The notes below the pieces were generated by a model. The model was given only the letters and a program-made list of their open reading frames with translations, had not been told where the DNA came from and searched no databases. Position numbers and translations under genes: made by a program. 64,000 nucleotides of DNA, taken from a bacterium (GTDB lineage: Bacteria > Electryoneota > RPQS01). Position 1 is the stretch's first letter. Every line of letters begins with the position of its first letter. Shown in pieces: positions 42,557 through 53,500 of this stretch. Where the stretch lies: contig JABWCQ010000016.1 in NCBI GenBank assembly GCA_013360195.1, forward strand, positions 1 through 64,000. The letters are read 5' to 3'.

Positions 42557-42877
42557 ATGCCTCAAAAACCAGACTCTAACCCACCGACAAACGAGATGGT
42601 ATCGCGCATCGCCGTAATGCTGAAGGCCATGGGTGACCCGGTTCGACTGCGAATCCTCTATCAACTACGACAGAGGGAGAGCAGCGTCTCTGAATTGGTC
42701 TCCGCGCTCGGGTGCAGTCAGGCCAACGTGTCCAAGCACCTGGCAATATTGAAGGCTGCGGATCTTGTTGAGTCCCGGACGGAAAAGCAGAGTCGGTACT
42801 ACCATGTTTCCGATCCGGTGGTGGACTCCGTTTGTGACTCAGTTTGCAGTTCAATTGAGCGTCGCCGCCAGATGTAA
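42557..42877 (+). CDS. ArsR/SmtB-family repressor with Cys sites
   Basis: The 106-residue protein is a winged-helix ArsR/SmtB regulator: MLKAMGDPVRLRILYQLRQ, recognition helix ALGCSQANVSKHLAIL and wing ESRTEKQSRYYHVSD. A Cys lies at the start of the recognition helix and two more in the last helix (VCDSVCSS, spacing CxxxC), which together could bind a thiophilic metal or metalloid or form a redox switch. The ATG at 42557 has AGGA upstream; a longer frame from 42497 would overlap the PII-like gene. It is the last gene of the efflux operon and probably represses it through the palindrome at 36312. Confidence 0.92.
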   Translation: MPQKPDSNPPTNEMVSRIAVMLKAMGDPVRLRILYQLRQRESSVSELVSALGCSQANVSKHLAILKAADLVESRTEKQSRYYHVSDPVVDSVCDSVCSSIERRRQM

Positions 42878-42896
42878 TTGAAGGTTGGCATTCTCG

Positions 42897-42920
42897 AGCC
42901 CTCTTCGAAAGAAGGGGGCT
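42897..42920 (+). terminator. rho-independent terminator of the efflux operon
   Basis: AGCCCTCTTC-GAAA-GAAGGGGGCT (one T-G pair, GNRA-type loop) is followed by a run of six T, 20 bases after the arsR stop. Confidence 0.92.
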
Positions 42921-42926
42921 TTTTTG

Positions 42927-43177
42927 TCAGGGACCATACAGACACATACCGGCCATACAGTATACCTTCTGTAAATTTATAATAATCATGCCTTTCCTTC
43001 AGGCGTTTCCGCTTTCAAACTGGCAGTTATTGGCTGGGCTTTGGCTACAATCGCGAGAGAGCGTGACGACCAATTCTTCATGCCGATGTCGGGAGTGGAT
43101 AAAGTGCAGAAAGTGGTTATCTTAGCCTCTTGAGTGGTATCGCCTGTCGTCGTCACCTACTTCGTTGGTAATCCAGA
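42927..43177. other. intergenic region before the acyl-CoA synthetase
   Basis: The stretch after the terminator holds an inverted repeat TACAG-TATACCTT-CTGTA (42956-42973) just before an AT-rich segment TTTATAATAATC. It may be a regulator site at a promoter for the next gene. No coding sequence is supported. Confidence 0.4.
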
Positions 43178-44815
43178 ATGACTCCTTGCGGAGAGACAAT
43201 TCCAGAGCTTTTTGCGTCGGCCGTTGACACGTTTGCCGACTCCGTCTATCTGCAACTCCGGCAGGGCGACACGATGTTGTCAGAAAGCTACGGCCAAGTT
43301 GCCCGCGATGTTCTCGCTATCACAGAGCGGATTCAACGAGCAGGTTACGTGAAGGGGGACAGAATCGGTTTGCTCTCTGAAAACAGCGCCGACTGGGTGA
43401 AAACGTATCTGGGAATACTGGGTGCGGGCTGCATCGTGGTACCTATTGATTCACTCATGCCTGAGCCGGAGATCGAAAACGTTTTGAAAATGGCATCGAC
43501 AAGGTTGCTATTCTGTTCCGAGCGTTTCTTCGAACGCTTCAGGGATGCCGGAGTTGCCTGCCAGGTCATTCAAATAGGTTCTCTCCCGGAAGCACTATCA
43601 GACGTGAAAGGTTCCCTTCGCACAATGGACTTGACTTCCAATGACATTGCTACGATAATCTTTACGTCAGGAACAACCGGACATTCAAAGGGTGTGGTGC
43701 TGACGCATGGTAATCTCGTATCGAATGTTTTGGCTTGCAGGCGGGTCTGCGAAATCAGACATGAAGACAATTTTCTATTGCTGCTGCCGCTGCACCACAC
43801 ATTCGCAAGCACGGTCACGATGCTTCTTCCCATTGCCACAGGAGCCCGAGCAACGATTGCAACGAGCTACCGCTCCCGTGACGTCGTAGATGACATCCGA
43901 GTTTCCCGCGTGACTGTATTGGTTGGTGTGCCGCAGATTTTTGAGAACATCAAGAACAGCATCGAACGGGCGGTTGACTCGGCGCCGGCTTTCAAACGCG
44001 CAATGTTTCTTTCACTTCTGATGATATCCAGATCCGCGGCGATATTTGGTCTCAAGCCTGGTTTTCAACTATTTCGTTCTCTCAGAGCCAAAGCGGGGCT
44101 TAATTCGGTACGACTTATGGTATCAGGCGGAGCAGCGCTGCCATTGTTTGTAAACAGGTTTTTCGAGAATTTAGGATTTACTTTGATTCAGGGTTATGGA
44201 TTGACTGAATGCAGTCCGGTGCTCAGTGTAAATCTTCCCGGCAGAAACAAACTTGGTTCAGTCGGACCTGCACTTCCCGGCGTGAGGCTTGAGATTAGAA
44301 ATCCGAATGAATTCGGTATCGGAGAAGTATGCGCCTCGGGTCCCAATGTTATGCAGGGGTACTTTGAAAATCCCGAAGCGTCGGCACAGGTGCTGAGGGA
44401 CGGATGGTTCTATACGGGTGACGCGGGCTATCTTGATGCAGACGGTTATCTTCATTTGACCGGCCGCATCAAGAATGTTATTGTGACATCCGCGGGAAAG
44501 AACGTCTATCCGGAAGAGCTTGAGTCCAAGCTTGCCGCGCATCCGGCGATCGCGGAAGCATTGGTCCTCGCGGTACAGAGGAAGGACGGCAAGGGTGAAC
44601 AGCTGTGTGCGATTCTAAAGCTGGACGAGGAGTATCTTGAGCGCAACGCGTCGGGACTCCCGGCAGAGGACATCGCCGCTGAAGCCGTAAAGTCCTTCAA
44701 CCGCAGCTCTGCCTCGTATCAAAGCATCCGGGAGTGGAGAGTACTAAATGATGACTTCCATAAGACTTCAACACGGAAGATAAAGCGTCACCTCTACAGA
44801 GACTTCTTCAAATAG
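43178..44815 (+). CDS. AMP-forming acyl-CoA synthetase (long-chain fatty acid-CoA ligase type)
   Basis: The 545-residue protein is an ANL-superfamily enzyme that activates a carboxylic acid with ATP and joins it to CoA. Motifs in order: P-loop IIFTSGTTGHSKGV near residue 165, GYGLTECSP near 340, WFYTGDAGYLDADGYLHLTG near 415, RIKNVIVTSAGKNVYP near 430, and a C-terminal lid with catalytic Lys in TSTRKIKRHLYRD. Length and the NVYPEE block fit fatty-acyl ligases. The exact acid is not known. It is probably monocistronic, as a terminator follows at 44858. Confidence 0.9.
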   Translation: MTPCGETIPELFASAVDTFADSVYLQLRQGDTMLSESYGQVARDVLAITERIQRAGYVKGDRIGLLSENSADWVKTYLGILGAGCIVVPIDSLMPEPEIENVLKMASTRLLFCSERFFERFRDAGVACQVIQIGSLPEALSDVKGSLRTMDLTSNDIATIIFTSGTTGHSKGVVLTHGNLVSNVLACRRVCEIRHEDNFLLLLPLHHTFASTVTMLLPIATGARATIATSYRSRDVVDDIRVSRVTVLVGVPQIFENIKNSIERAVDSAPAFKRAMFLSLLMISRSAAIFGLKPGFQLFRSLRAKAGLNSVRLMVSGGAALPLFVNRFFENLGFTLIQGYGLTECSPVLSVNLPGRNKLGSVGPALPGVRLEIRNPNEFGIGEVCASGPNVMQGYFENPEASAQVLRDGWFYTGDAGYLDADGYLHLTGRIKNVIVTSAGKNVYPEELESKLAAHPAIAEALVLAVQRKDGKGEQLCAILKLDEEYLERNASGLPAEDIAAEAVKSFNRSSASYQSIREWRVLNDDFHKTSTRKIKRHLYRDFFK

Positions 44816-44857
44816 GATAAGAATACAGAACTCCGGACAACGGGGGAATTCTTCAAT

Positions 44858-44881
44858 GGGCCGCGTGTTTAATCGCGGCTC
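44858..44881 (+). terminator. rho-independent terminator
   Basis: The stem GGGCCGCG / CGCGGCTC (one G-T pair) with an 8-base AT-rich loop is followed by TTGCTTTT, 43 bases after the ligase stop. Confidence 0.75.
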
Positions 44882-45089
44882 TTGCTTTTGCGACTCCATT
44901 TATACTGCGCCCCACCGCCTGCGCGGGGTTACATGCCGCCGACGATTGCCACTCCTTTCAATCAAAAGATGACCGCAGTTCTCCTATTTCTGTAGATTTG
45001 CCGACCAGGCGTCTTCGACTTGATGGATTCAAGCAAAAGCCTTACCTTTTGTCTTGTTCAATGATCACACTTTCCAAGGCGACATCAAC

Positions 45090-46403
45090 GTGACTTCCAC
45101 TTCAGAAACCAACAGGCCGGAGAAGCTAACAACTCGAGAGAGCTTCAGAATCATGATGGGCGCATCGCGTGCATATTGGCTAGTCAACCTTGTCAATTTC
45201 GCCGACGGAATCGCGTATTTTGGCATTCTAAATCTTCTGACACTATTTATTCGTGACCAGCTCGGGCTCAGCGATCACATGACAGGCGTGGCAGTCTCGG
45301 TGTTTACCGGTGCGGTCACACTATTCATGTTCCTTGGCGGCTTTGTGTCGGACAGACTGGGGGTTCGCAAGGCACTATTGTACTCCTTGCTTTTCCTGCT
45401 TGCCGGTCGGGTGTTGCTGACATCAAGTCCTTTGTTTGACGCGGCAGGTGTGATGCTTTGGTCCAGTCTCGCCTTAATGGCTCTGGGAACAGGCGTGCTG
45501 CAGCCTGCGCTTTATGCGGGCGCAAAAGAGTTCTCAGATCCACGCACCTCGGCTATCAGTTACAGTCTGATCTATGCCGTAATGAATTTCGGAATTGTGC
45601 TGGAAAGTTATGCGTCTCCGTTTATTCGCGAACGCGGCGGTATCGAAGCGGTGTTTTGGGTAATGGCTGCCGTGAATTTGACCGCACTTTCCGCCTTGCT
45701 GATATTCTTCACCCGAAAAGTTGAGCAGCGTGACCGGGTTGTAGAGCCTGAAAGGCACACGGAGCTCGTGCCACTGCGGCAGCGAATCAAGTCTTTGCCA
45801 ATTCTTGACAGCCGATTCATGGCATTCATCTTCGTCCTATTGCCGGTGCGAACCATGTTTGCACATCAATGGCTGACGATGCCGCATTACATCATGCGCT
45901 GCTTTCCGGAGGCAGTTGGTACTCGGTACGAGTGGTTCCAAGGATTGAACCCGTTGATTATCACTTTCGCGGTCCCGCTTGTTGCAGCCTTTACACAGCG
46001 AGTGAACATCATTCTGATGATGGTAATCGGCACATTCGTATCTGCATCGGCCACTTTTCTACTCGCGCCTGAACCGGCGCTTTCACTTCTCATCGGCTAC
46101 ATTCTTGTATTTTCGATTGGAGAAGCTATTTGGTCGAGCAGATTTTACGAGTACATCGCGGAACTTGCCCCCGCAGGGAGAGTCGGTGCCTATATGGGGT
46201 TGGCCGGCATCCCATGGTTTCTTGCAAAATTCACGACCGGATTTTACTCGGGCATCATGCTTGAAAAGTATATTCCCGCAACAGGCAGTCAGGCGAGCGG
46301 CACCCTTTGGACGATATACGGTATCATCGCTCTTGCGTCGCCCGTCGGATTGATTCTCATGAAGCGGTGGATGGAGAAACCGCGGGAAGGCGCGCAGCCG
46401 TGA
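45090..46403 (+). CDS. MFS transporter
   Basis: The 437-residue membrane protein has about 12 helices and the MFS loop-2 motif GGFVSDRLGVRKALL near residue 90. NLVNFADGIAYFGILNLLTLFI in the first helix recalls the peptide-transporter (POT) side of the superfamily, but the ExxERF motif is not present (FADGIAYFG instead). The start is uncertain: GTG at 45090 gives a normal soluble N terminus, and TTG at 45054 adds 12 residues. The next gene is another transporter 31 bases on. The substrate is unknown. Confidence 0.82.
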   Translation: MTSTSETNRPEKLTTRESFRIMMGASRAYWLVNLVNFADGIAYFGILNLLTLFIRDQLGLSDHMTGVAVSVFTGAVTLFMFLGGFVSDRLGVRKALLYSLLFLLAGRVLLTSSPLFDAAGVMLWSSLALMALGTGVLQPALYAGAKEFSDPRTSAISYSLIYAVMNFGIVLESYASPFIRERGGIEAVFWVMAAVNLTALSALLIFFTRKVEQRDRVVEPERHTELVPLRQRIKSLPILDSRFMAFIFVLLPVRTMFAHQWLTMPHYIMRCFPEAVGTRYEWFQGLNPLIITFAVPLVAAFTQRVNIILMMVIGTFVSASATFLLAPEPALSLLIGYILVFSIGEAIWSSRFYEYIAELAPAGRVGAYMGLAGIPWFLAKFTTGFYSGIMLEKYIPATGSQASGTLWTIYGIIALASPVGLILMKRWMEKPREGAQP

Positions 46404-46434
46404 TGATCTCGTATTGTGGACCGGAAATCCGCAA

Positions 46435-47340
46435 GTGAACATATCGGGCATCCCTCATATCGGCGAGATTTTCGCTCTTCTGACTGCCATGATTTGGGCC
46501 GCGGCGGTGATACTCTTCAAGAAGAGCGGAGAAACGGTGCATCCGATCGCGCTCAACTTGTTCAAAAATGCACTCGGAGCTGTGCTCATTGTTCCGACCA
46601 TCTACTTGGTCAATGGGAATCTGACGTCCGAGTTTTCATTCGCTGACGTATCATTGCTGCTTTTTAGCGGTGCGCTTGGTATTGGCATTGCAGATACTCT
46701 GTTCTTTATGAGTCTGAACCGGCTGGGTGCTGCGCTTTCTTCGATTGTGGACTGTTTGTACAGTCCAATGGTCATTACTGCCGCCGTGATTTGGTTAGGC
46801 GAGCGTTTGACATTCATGCAGTTAGTCGGCGTTGCACTGATAATTTCTGCGGTTCTTGAAGCATCCGGCTTCGGCAATGCGAATAGTACGACCCGCAAAG
46901 GAATTTGGTTTGGCGTCCTGTGGGGCGTTCTTTCCATGGCGTTTATGGCTGTCGGAATTGTGATTGTCAAGCCGCTTCTGGAGACACAGTCTCTCATGTG
47001 GATTATGCTGATTCGATTGATGGGCGGTATCGGAACTTTGCTCGTTATTCTTCTATTCAACCGGAATCGCGTATCAATTCTACGAACACTGTCTGTGCAG
47101 CATAGCTGGGGATACTTGCTTACCGGCTCATTTGTTGGTGCTTACCTTGCCTTAATTGCCTGGCTCGCCGGACTTAAATACACGCAGGCGTCACAGGCAT
47201 CCGCGCTGAATCAGACCAGCAACGTGTTCGTCTTTATTCTCGCCGCGGTTTACCTGAAGGAGCCGATGACCCGTCAACGTGTCATTGGAATTATTCTGGC
47301 TGCAATCGGTGTCTATCTCGTTACTTTTTATGCAGGCTAG
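46435..47340 (+). CDS. EamA/DMT-family transporter
   Basis: The 301-residue protein has ten hydrophobic helices in two EamA repeats: IFALLTAMIWAAAVILFKKSG begins the first and GVLWGVLSMAFMAVGIVIVKPL the second, and each ends with the typical GERLT or LKEPMT turn. Such carriers export or import small metabolites. The start is uncertain; GTG at 46435 is preferred, TTG at 46414 is the alternative. It probably shares a transcript with the MFS gene. Confidence 0.88.
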   Translation: MNISGIPHIGEIFALLTAMIWAAAVILFKKSGETVHPIALNLFKNALGAVLIVPTIYLVNGNLTSEFSFADVSLLLFSGALGIGIADTLFFMSLNRLGAALSSIVDCLYSPMVITAAVIWLGERLTFMQLVGVALIISAVLEASGFGNANSTTRKGIWFGVLWGVLSMAFMAVGIVIVKPLLETQSLMWIMLIRLMGGIGTLLVILLFNRNRVSILRTLSVQHSWGYLLTGSFVGAYLALIAWLAGLKYTQASQASALNQTSNVFVFILAAVYLKEPMTRQRVIGIILAAIGVYLVTFYAG

Positions 47341-47663
47341 TCCGCACATCAACAGAATTGGAGACGTCTCGATTAATCCACAGCGAATGACATAACAAAT
47401 GATATGATGGAATATCACGAGTGCCTGCCAATGGACTAGCAGTTAGGATCGGTTCATTGCCTGTATTTGGTCAATGTGTGACAACTTTCCAAGCAAAAAG
47501 CCACGATTTCAATTCTGCCGGTATTTTTAAGTCCTTCATCGTTAGCTGCTTAGCTCCAGAGTTTAGGTCTTGAGAAAGTAAACACTATCCGAACTACGTG
47601 GCTTAGAAATTGCACTTTCCCGAAGAACTGTGAAGAATACTCTATTTGGAATGGCCGCTCACT
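47341..47663. other. intergenic region before the hybrid kinase
   Basis: These 323 bases hold no recognisable gene or hairpin. The kinase promoter should lie here, but I could not identify boxes with confidence. Confidence 0.4.
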
Positions 47664-50477
47664 ATGACTCAGGACATAGCAAGGAACTACTTTTACTTCG
47701 CGACACGCATCTGCGGAATCGTGACGCTTACACTTGGGCTGGTAGTTACGTTTGGCTGGATGTCCGGAATTGAGTCCTTGACGCGAGTCACTTCGGCCTA
47801 CATTCCTATGGCCATTGACACAGCACTTTGCTTTGCCGTGCTCGGTGCGACCTTGTATTTCTTAACGGTGGAATCGAGAAGGCGCCTACCACTACTTCTT
47901 CTTCCCGCTCTTGTTGGAGCTTATGGACTTCTTGCTTTCATAGAGCGATTTGTTTCCGTTGATTTGACGATCACGCATTGGTTGATTCCCGAGCAACCCA
48001 ACTTCGGGATGCACCCAGTCAATCAAATGTCGCCATTGAGCGGTGTGCTATTCCTGTTGAGCGGCACTGCTCTCGTGTCCTCTGCAATCCCACGTTTTCG
48101 CTTGCATTCTGAGAACATCCTGGGCTGGTCGGGAGCCTTGGTGTTTGTCACGGGCTCACTGCTTACCTATGCGTATGCTCTCGGTGATCCTTTCTTGTAT
48201 CACACCAGTTTGGTCCCACTATCCCTACTCACTGCTATCGCTTTCAGTTTTGTAGGAGCAGCGATGGTGTCAATGTCGGGAGCCAATTCAATACTTAAAA
48301 CCATTTTTGCAGCGAATACGAAAGGCCGGACATTGCGGCTTTTCATTCCATTAATTGTCCTGACATGCTTCGCGCAGCAGTTCATTTATCAGATTTCCTC
48401 CGCACTGTCCATAAACAACGCCATTCTCTTTCTCCTGGTTCCGTTGCTTGCCTCTATTGCAGCAGTTTTTGCCGGCGGACGGCTCGCTCAGTACTTATCT
48501 GACAGAATTGTTGAAGCAAATCGCAGGCTTGAAGAGAGCGAGGAGAAGTACCGTTCGGTTGTCGAACATTCGCATGACATGTACTGGACCCTCGATTCAC
48601 AAGGCAGATTCACTTACGCGAACAAGAAGTCTTCCGAGGTTTCCGGTTACGACATGTCCCGATGGATTGGTCAAAGTTTTGTAGGAATACTGCATGCCGA
48701 AGATCATGAGCGAGTTCAACGGATGTTTCTGGATGCGTTAAATGGCACTCCGCAGGATTACGAAGTAAGAGTGCGCCACGCAAACGGCAGCGACTTCTAC
48801 GTTGAAGTGACATCGGTGCCTGAGTATGTCGCGGGGCAGATCGTTGGAGTTGCGAGTTTCGGAAGAGACATAACAGAACGGCGTCATTCAGAAATTAGAC
48901 TAAGAAACAGCGAGGCAATGCTGCGCGCTTCGCAGTCAGTCGCACGTCTTGGAAGTTACGAGCTCGATGTTGTCAAAGGAGTTTGGACGAGTTCTAACAT
49001 TCTTGATGACATTTTTGGAATTGATGAAGCATTTGAGCGAACACCGGCAGGGTGGCTTCGAATTGTGCACCCCGAGTGGCGCGAAGAGATGGCAAACTAC
49101 TTCGAAACGGAGGTTTTGAAAGCCGGGAAGAGATTTGACAAGGAATATAAGATTGTTAAACCTTCCGACGGTCAAGTTCGATGGGTACATGGATTGGGCG
49201 ATGTAACATTTGACCAGCACGGTGTGCCGATCAGAATGATTGGAACGATTCAAGATATAACCGATCGGAAGGAGCTGGAGGCTGAAAGGGTAGCCTTGGA
49301 GGCGCAGCTTAGACAGGCGCAGAAGCTTGAAACAATCGGAACGCTCGCCGGTGGCGTTGCGCACGACTTCAACAATATCCTGACTCCGATTCTTGTCTAT
49401 TCTGAAATGGCTGCTCATGAGCTCGGCAAGGGACATCCACAGCGTGATGATATCGAGCAGGTGATAGCGGCTGCGAATCGCGCGAAAGATCTTGTGAAAC
49501 AGATTCTGACTTTCAGCCGGCAAATGGACCAGGAGAGGATTCCGATAGAGCTTGCTCCGGCAATTAGGGAAGCCATGAAACTCCTGAACGCGTCGGTTCC
49601 AAGTTCAGTGAAACTTGTGACGAGCATTGACACCGAGTGCAAACCAGTGCTTGCCAATCCGTCGCAGATTCACCAAGTGCTGTTAAATCTTTGTACAAAC
49701 GCGCTTCATGCCATGCGTGACGGAGGCGGAACGCTTACCGTGGAGTTAAAGTCACTTCGTCTCTCCGAAGATGATGTGCGTGACTTGCCGCCGCTGAAGG
49801 CAGGCGAGTTTGCCAGACTGTGCGTTTCCGATACAGGGTGCGGTATTGATGATGCTATTCGTGACCGCATTTTTGAACCGTTTTTCACGACAAAGGTTGT
49901 CGGAGAAGGCACAGGTCTGGGCTTGTCCGTCGTTCATGGCATAGTAAAGAGTCATGATGGCGCAATAACGGTGAAGAGCCGCCGCAATGCGGGCACAACT
50001 TTTTGCGTCTATCTACCTCTCGTGGCCTCAGAGTCCCGGCCAGAGTCCGTTGAGCGATCCACTCTGTCCGGCAGGGGGGAGCGTATTCTCGTGGTTGATG
50101 ATGAATATGATGTCGCCAAGGCGGTCGCCGACGTTCTGACGAAGCTTTGCGGCTACTCGGTATCGATGTGTCAGAGTGGACAAGAAGCACTTGATCTGCT
50201 GCAATCTCAGCCGAACGGATTCAAACTTGTCATCACTGACCAGGCCATGCCGGCGATGACTGGACTTCAACTGGCTGAGAAAATCAAGAAGAGTCTGCCT
50301 GAAATGCCTGTGATACTGATGTCGGGGTTCAGCAAGGAGATTGATAATGAGAGGCTGGAGAAGGCGGGAGTGTGCTGTATGATTGTCAAACCTCCCGTAC
50401 CTGCAGAGTTGGGGAATCGAGTAAATTCGGTACTCGCAAAGGGACTTGAGTCTGTGACTCCGCAAAGATACTCCTGA
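47664..50477 (+). CDS. hybrid sensor histidine kinase with membrane sensor, two PAS domains and receiver
   Basis: The 937-residue protein has about eight membrane helices in the first 290 residues (a MASE-like integral sensor). PAS 1 spans about 300-410 ([21 protein letters not shown]) and PAS 2 about 425-540 ([17 protein letters not shown]). HisKA carries [13 protein letters not shown] (His phosphoacceptor). The HATPase domain has [16 protein letters not shown] and [11 protein letters not shown]-terminal receiver has VVDDEYDVA, phosphoacceptor Asp in [11 protein letters not shown] and Lys in MIVKPPV. No response regulator is adjacent. The ATG at 47664 is preferred over TTG at 47646. The signal is unknown. 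Confidence 0.93.
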   Translation: MTQDIARNYFYFATRICGIVTLTLGLVVTFGWMSGIESLTRVTSAYIPMAIDTALCFAVLGATLYFLTVESRRRLPLLLLPALVGAYGLLAFIERFVSVDLTITHWLIPEQPNFGMHPVNQMSPLSGVLFLLSGTALVSSAIPRFRLHSENILGWSGALVFVTGSLLTYAYALGDPFLYHTSLVPLSLLTAIAFSFVGAAMVSMSGANSILKTIFAANTKGRTLRLFIPLIVLTCFAQQFIYQISSALSINNAILFLLVPLLASIAAVFAGGRLAQYLSDRIVEANRRLEESEEKYRSVVEHSHDMYWTLDSQGRFTYANKKSSEVSGYDMSRWIGQSFVGILHAEDHERVQRMFLDALNGTPQDYEVRVRHANGSDFYVEVTSVPEYVAGQIVGVASFGRDITERRHSEIRLRNSEAMLRASQSVARLGSYELDVVKGVWTSSNILDDIFGIDEAFERTPAGWLRIVHPEWREEMANYFETEVLKAGKRFDKEYKIVKPSDGQVRWVHGLGDVTFDQHGVPIRMIGTIQDITDRKELEAERVALEAQLRQAQKLETIGTLAGGVAHDFNNILTPILVYSEMAAHELGKGHPQRDDIEQVIAAANRAKDLVKQILTFSRQMDQERIPIELAPAIREAMKLLNASVPSSVKLVTSIDTECKPVLANPSQIHQVLLNLCTNALHAMRDGGGTLTVELKSLRLSEDDVRDLPPLKAGEFARLCVSDTGCGIDDAIRDRIFEPFFTTKVVGEGTGLGLSVVHGIVKSHDGAITVKSRRNAGTTFCVYLPLVASESRPESVERSTLSGRGERILVVDDEYDVAKAVADVLTKLCGYSVSMCQSGQEALDLLQSQPNGFKLVITDQAMPAMTGLQLAEKIKKSLPEMPVILMSGFSKEIDNERLEKAGVCCMIVKPPVPAELGNRVNSVLAKGLESVTPQRYS

Positions 50478-50488
50478 ATGTAAACAAA

Positions 50489-50512
50489 AAGGGTCTGCGA
50501 TTGCAGACCCTT
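50489..50512. terminator. bidirectional terminator between convergent genes
   Basis: A perfect 10-bp stem AAGGGTCTGC / GCAGACCCTT with loop GATT has AAAAA before it and TTACTTTG after it. It serves the hybrid kinase (plus) and the RND operon (minus). Confidence 0.88.
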
Positions 50513-50530
50513 ACTTTGTGGCTTGATTTG

Positions 50531-53500
50531 TCACGCAAACTCATTTGAGGGAACGGGAGATTTCGCCTTTGAACCGCGGAATTGCCTCTTCAGTGCTGAA
50601 AGCCAATCCTCAAGTTTAACGTAGAACGACGGCACGACATACAGACTCAATGCAGTTGAGACAAAGACGCCGCCAATAACCGCAATAGCCATTGGCGTAC
50701 GGATTTCGGTTCCTGCTCCGAGTCCAAGCGCAGGCGGCAGAGCGGCCATCATGGTCGCAATGGAGGTCATCAGAATCGGGCGAAGACGTATAGGTCCGGC
50801 AAGTTTCATCGCGTCGCTCGCGCTGATATTGCCTGTTCGCCGCTGATTTGCATAGTCCACAAGAATAATCGAATTCTTCTTCACAATTCCCATCAGCAGC
50901 AGCAATCCGATCATACTGAAGATATTCAAGGTTTTCCCCGCTATCAGTAACGCAGCCGCCGCGCCGACTACGGAAAGCGGTAGAATCGTCAAAATAGTGA
51001 GCGGGTGGCTAAGCGAGTTGAATTGTGACGCCAAAACCATATATGCCACAAGGATGCCCATAATGAGCGCAAAGACGAGACCCGCAAAAGACTCCTTAAA
51101 GGCAACACTCGAACCACTCAGCATTGTTCTATAGCCAGTAGGCAGCTCGTCTGTAAGTTTTTCTACGAACTCGATTGCCTCTTGCTGCGAATGTCCTGCA
51201 GCGACATTCGCAAATACAGTGATCGCACGTTCCCTGTCTTTTCGAGTGATGGCTTGCAGTGCCGGCAACTCCTCGTACTTGATTAGCGTCGAGAGTGGAA
51301 TCAGTTCGCCGCTCCTGCTTCGAACGCGAAGCCGCGAAATGTCCTGAACACTTCTCCGTTGGTCGGCCATGAGACGCATGCGAACATCAACCCTCCTCCC
51401 ACCTGCACTATACTTTCCGACCCTTTCACCTCCCACAAGAGTGTTGATTGCCGTTGCCACGTCCTCCACGGAAATACCCAAGTCAGCACATCTTGCCCGG
51501 TCTGGCTCAATGCGCAGCTCCGGAACACCTATACGGTAATCTGTGTCAACGTCGACAACAAGTCCGCTTTCATTCAGTTTACTTGTTACGTCACCGCTCA
51601 GTTGTTCAAGGGTCTTCCAGTCCGGGCCGAGTAATGCGAATTCAACGGGAAAGCCGCGCTGTGCCGTGAAGCCTGCTTGGGACAGATCCTGCACGACTGC
51701 ACGAACACCCGGGATGCTATTCAAATCCTTGCGAAGTAACGCTGCAAAATCCTTTTGTGACTTATCGCGTTCACGAGGCGGCACGAGAGTTACAAAGAAT
51801 ATACCGCCGCTTTGACCACCGCCGCCGAATCCTCCAACCAAGGCAAACGACCGTGCCACTTCGGGGTACGTCGCCACTTGTTGCTCCACTTGCCTGAACA
51901 GATTATCGGTTTCTGTCATGCTTGAGCTGACGGCCGTTTGAATTCGAACCATCAATCTGCTCTGATCCTGCGACGGAACGAATTCGCTCGGAAGCACCTT
52001 CAATACGATCATCGAACCCAAGAAGATAGTCAGCGCACCCGACAGAATCAGACCCGGCCGCTTTAGTGCGTTGCCGAGCCACCTTGCGTAGAGCTTTTCC
52101 GACTTGCCGAAAATCCGGTCTGCCCATGCGCCAATCCTGTTCCGGTTCTCTCGGGAGATATCCAAAATCTGCGCACAACGCGCAGGTGCGAGTGTCACGG
52201 CTTCAACGTAGGAAAGCAGTATGGCGACGCAAAGTGTCACACCAAATTGAAGAAAGAACCTGCCTATTACGCCTTCCATGAAAACAACGGGTACGAAAAT
52301 CGCAACAACCGCGAGTGTTGCGGAGAACGCAGGAAAAGTAATCTCCTTTGTGCCTTCCAATGCTGCGGTTACCTTGTCCTTCCCCATTTCCGCGTGCCGA
52401 ACAATGTTTTCCAGCACCATGATGGCGTCATCCACGACTATTCCGACCGCAAGTGCGAGTCCAAGCAGCGTGAATGTGTTCAGGGTGAATCCCAGAAAGT
52501 AGATTACCGCAATTGTCCCCAGCAGCGACATAGGAATGGCAAGAATAACATTGATCGCATTTGAAAACGATCCCAGAAACAGCCAGCAAACCAGTGCGGT
52601 GAGGATTACAGAGAGGACAAGCTCAAGTTCGATTTCGTGCACGGACTCCGCTATGAATTTGGTGGAATCAAAATTTATTCCAAGCTCCATCCCGTCCGGC
52701 AGGGTCTTTCGAATTTCCTCCATTTCGGCCTTGACCGCCTCGGCAACCGCAACCGCGTTAGCTCCGCGTTGCTTTCGAATCCCCATTCCCATTGCAGGAC
52801 TTCCGTTCACGCGGGTGATCCGGCGGACATCTTCAAATCCGTCTTCAACTATCGCAACATCACTCAGATGGACTTCCGCGCCCGGAACGTCCCTGACCAC
52901 AATGTTCTTGAATGTCTCGAGATCAATCGCTTCTCCCATAATGCGAACGCTGACTTCTCGTCCGCTATTTTCAAGGCGGCCGGCAGGGAGTTCGACATGC
53001 TCACGCCGTAATGCCGACACAACATCATTCACCGTCAAGCCATATGCGTCAAGTTTGGCGGCGTCAATCCAGATTCGTATATTCCGGTCCAGCCAACCGC
53101 CAAGATTGATTTCTCCCACACCGGGGATCGTTTGCAGCTTGTCCCTGATTTGATAGCGAGCAATGTCAGAGAGTACTTGCTTGGGGTACGGTCCTGACAA
53201 CCCAATCCACATGATTGGCTGATCTTCCGGATTCGACTTGCTGACGGTCGGAGGATCAATATCAACCGGGAGCCTTCGTGCCGCCTGCGCAACCTTCGTT
53301 TGAACGTCCTGCAGCGCCAAGTCAACGTCCCGCGAGAGATCCATTTCCACCGTAACATTCGCACTTCCCTGCCTGGCGCTGGACGTAATACTGCGCACGC
53401 CTTCCACTTGCGCGACTGCTTCTTCGATAATCTCGACAACATCATGCTCCATGACCTCAGGAGCCGCACCTTCCCAGGTGGCACTGACAGAGATTGTCGG

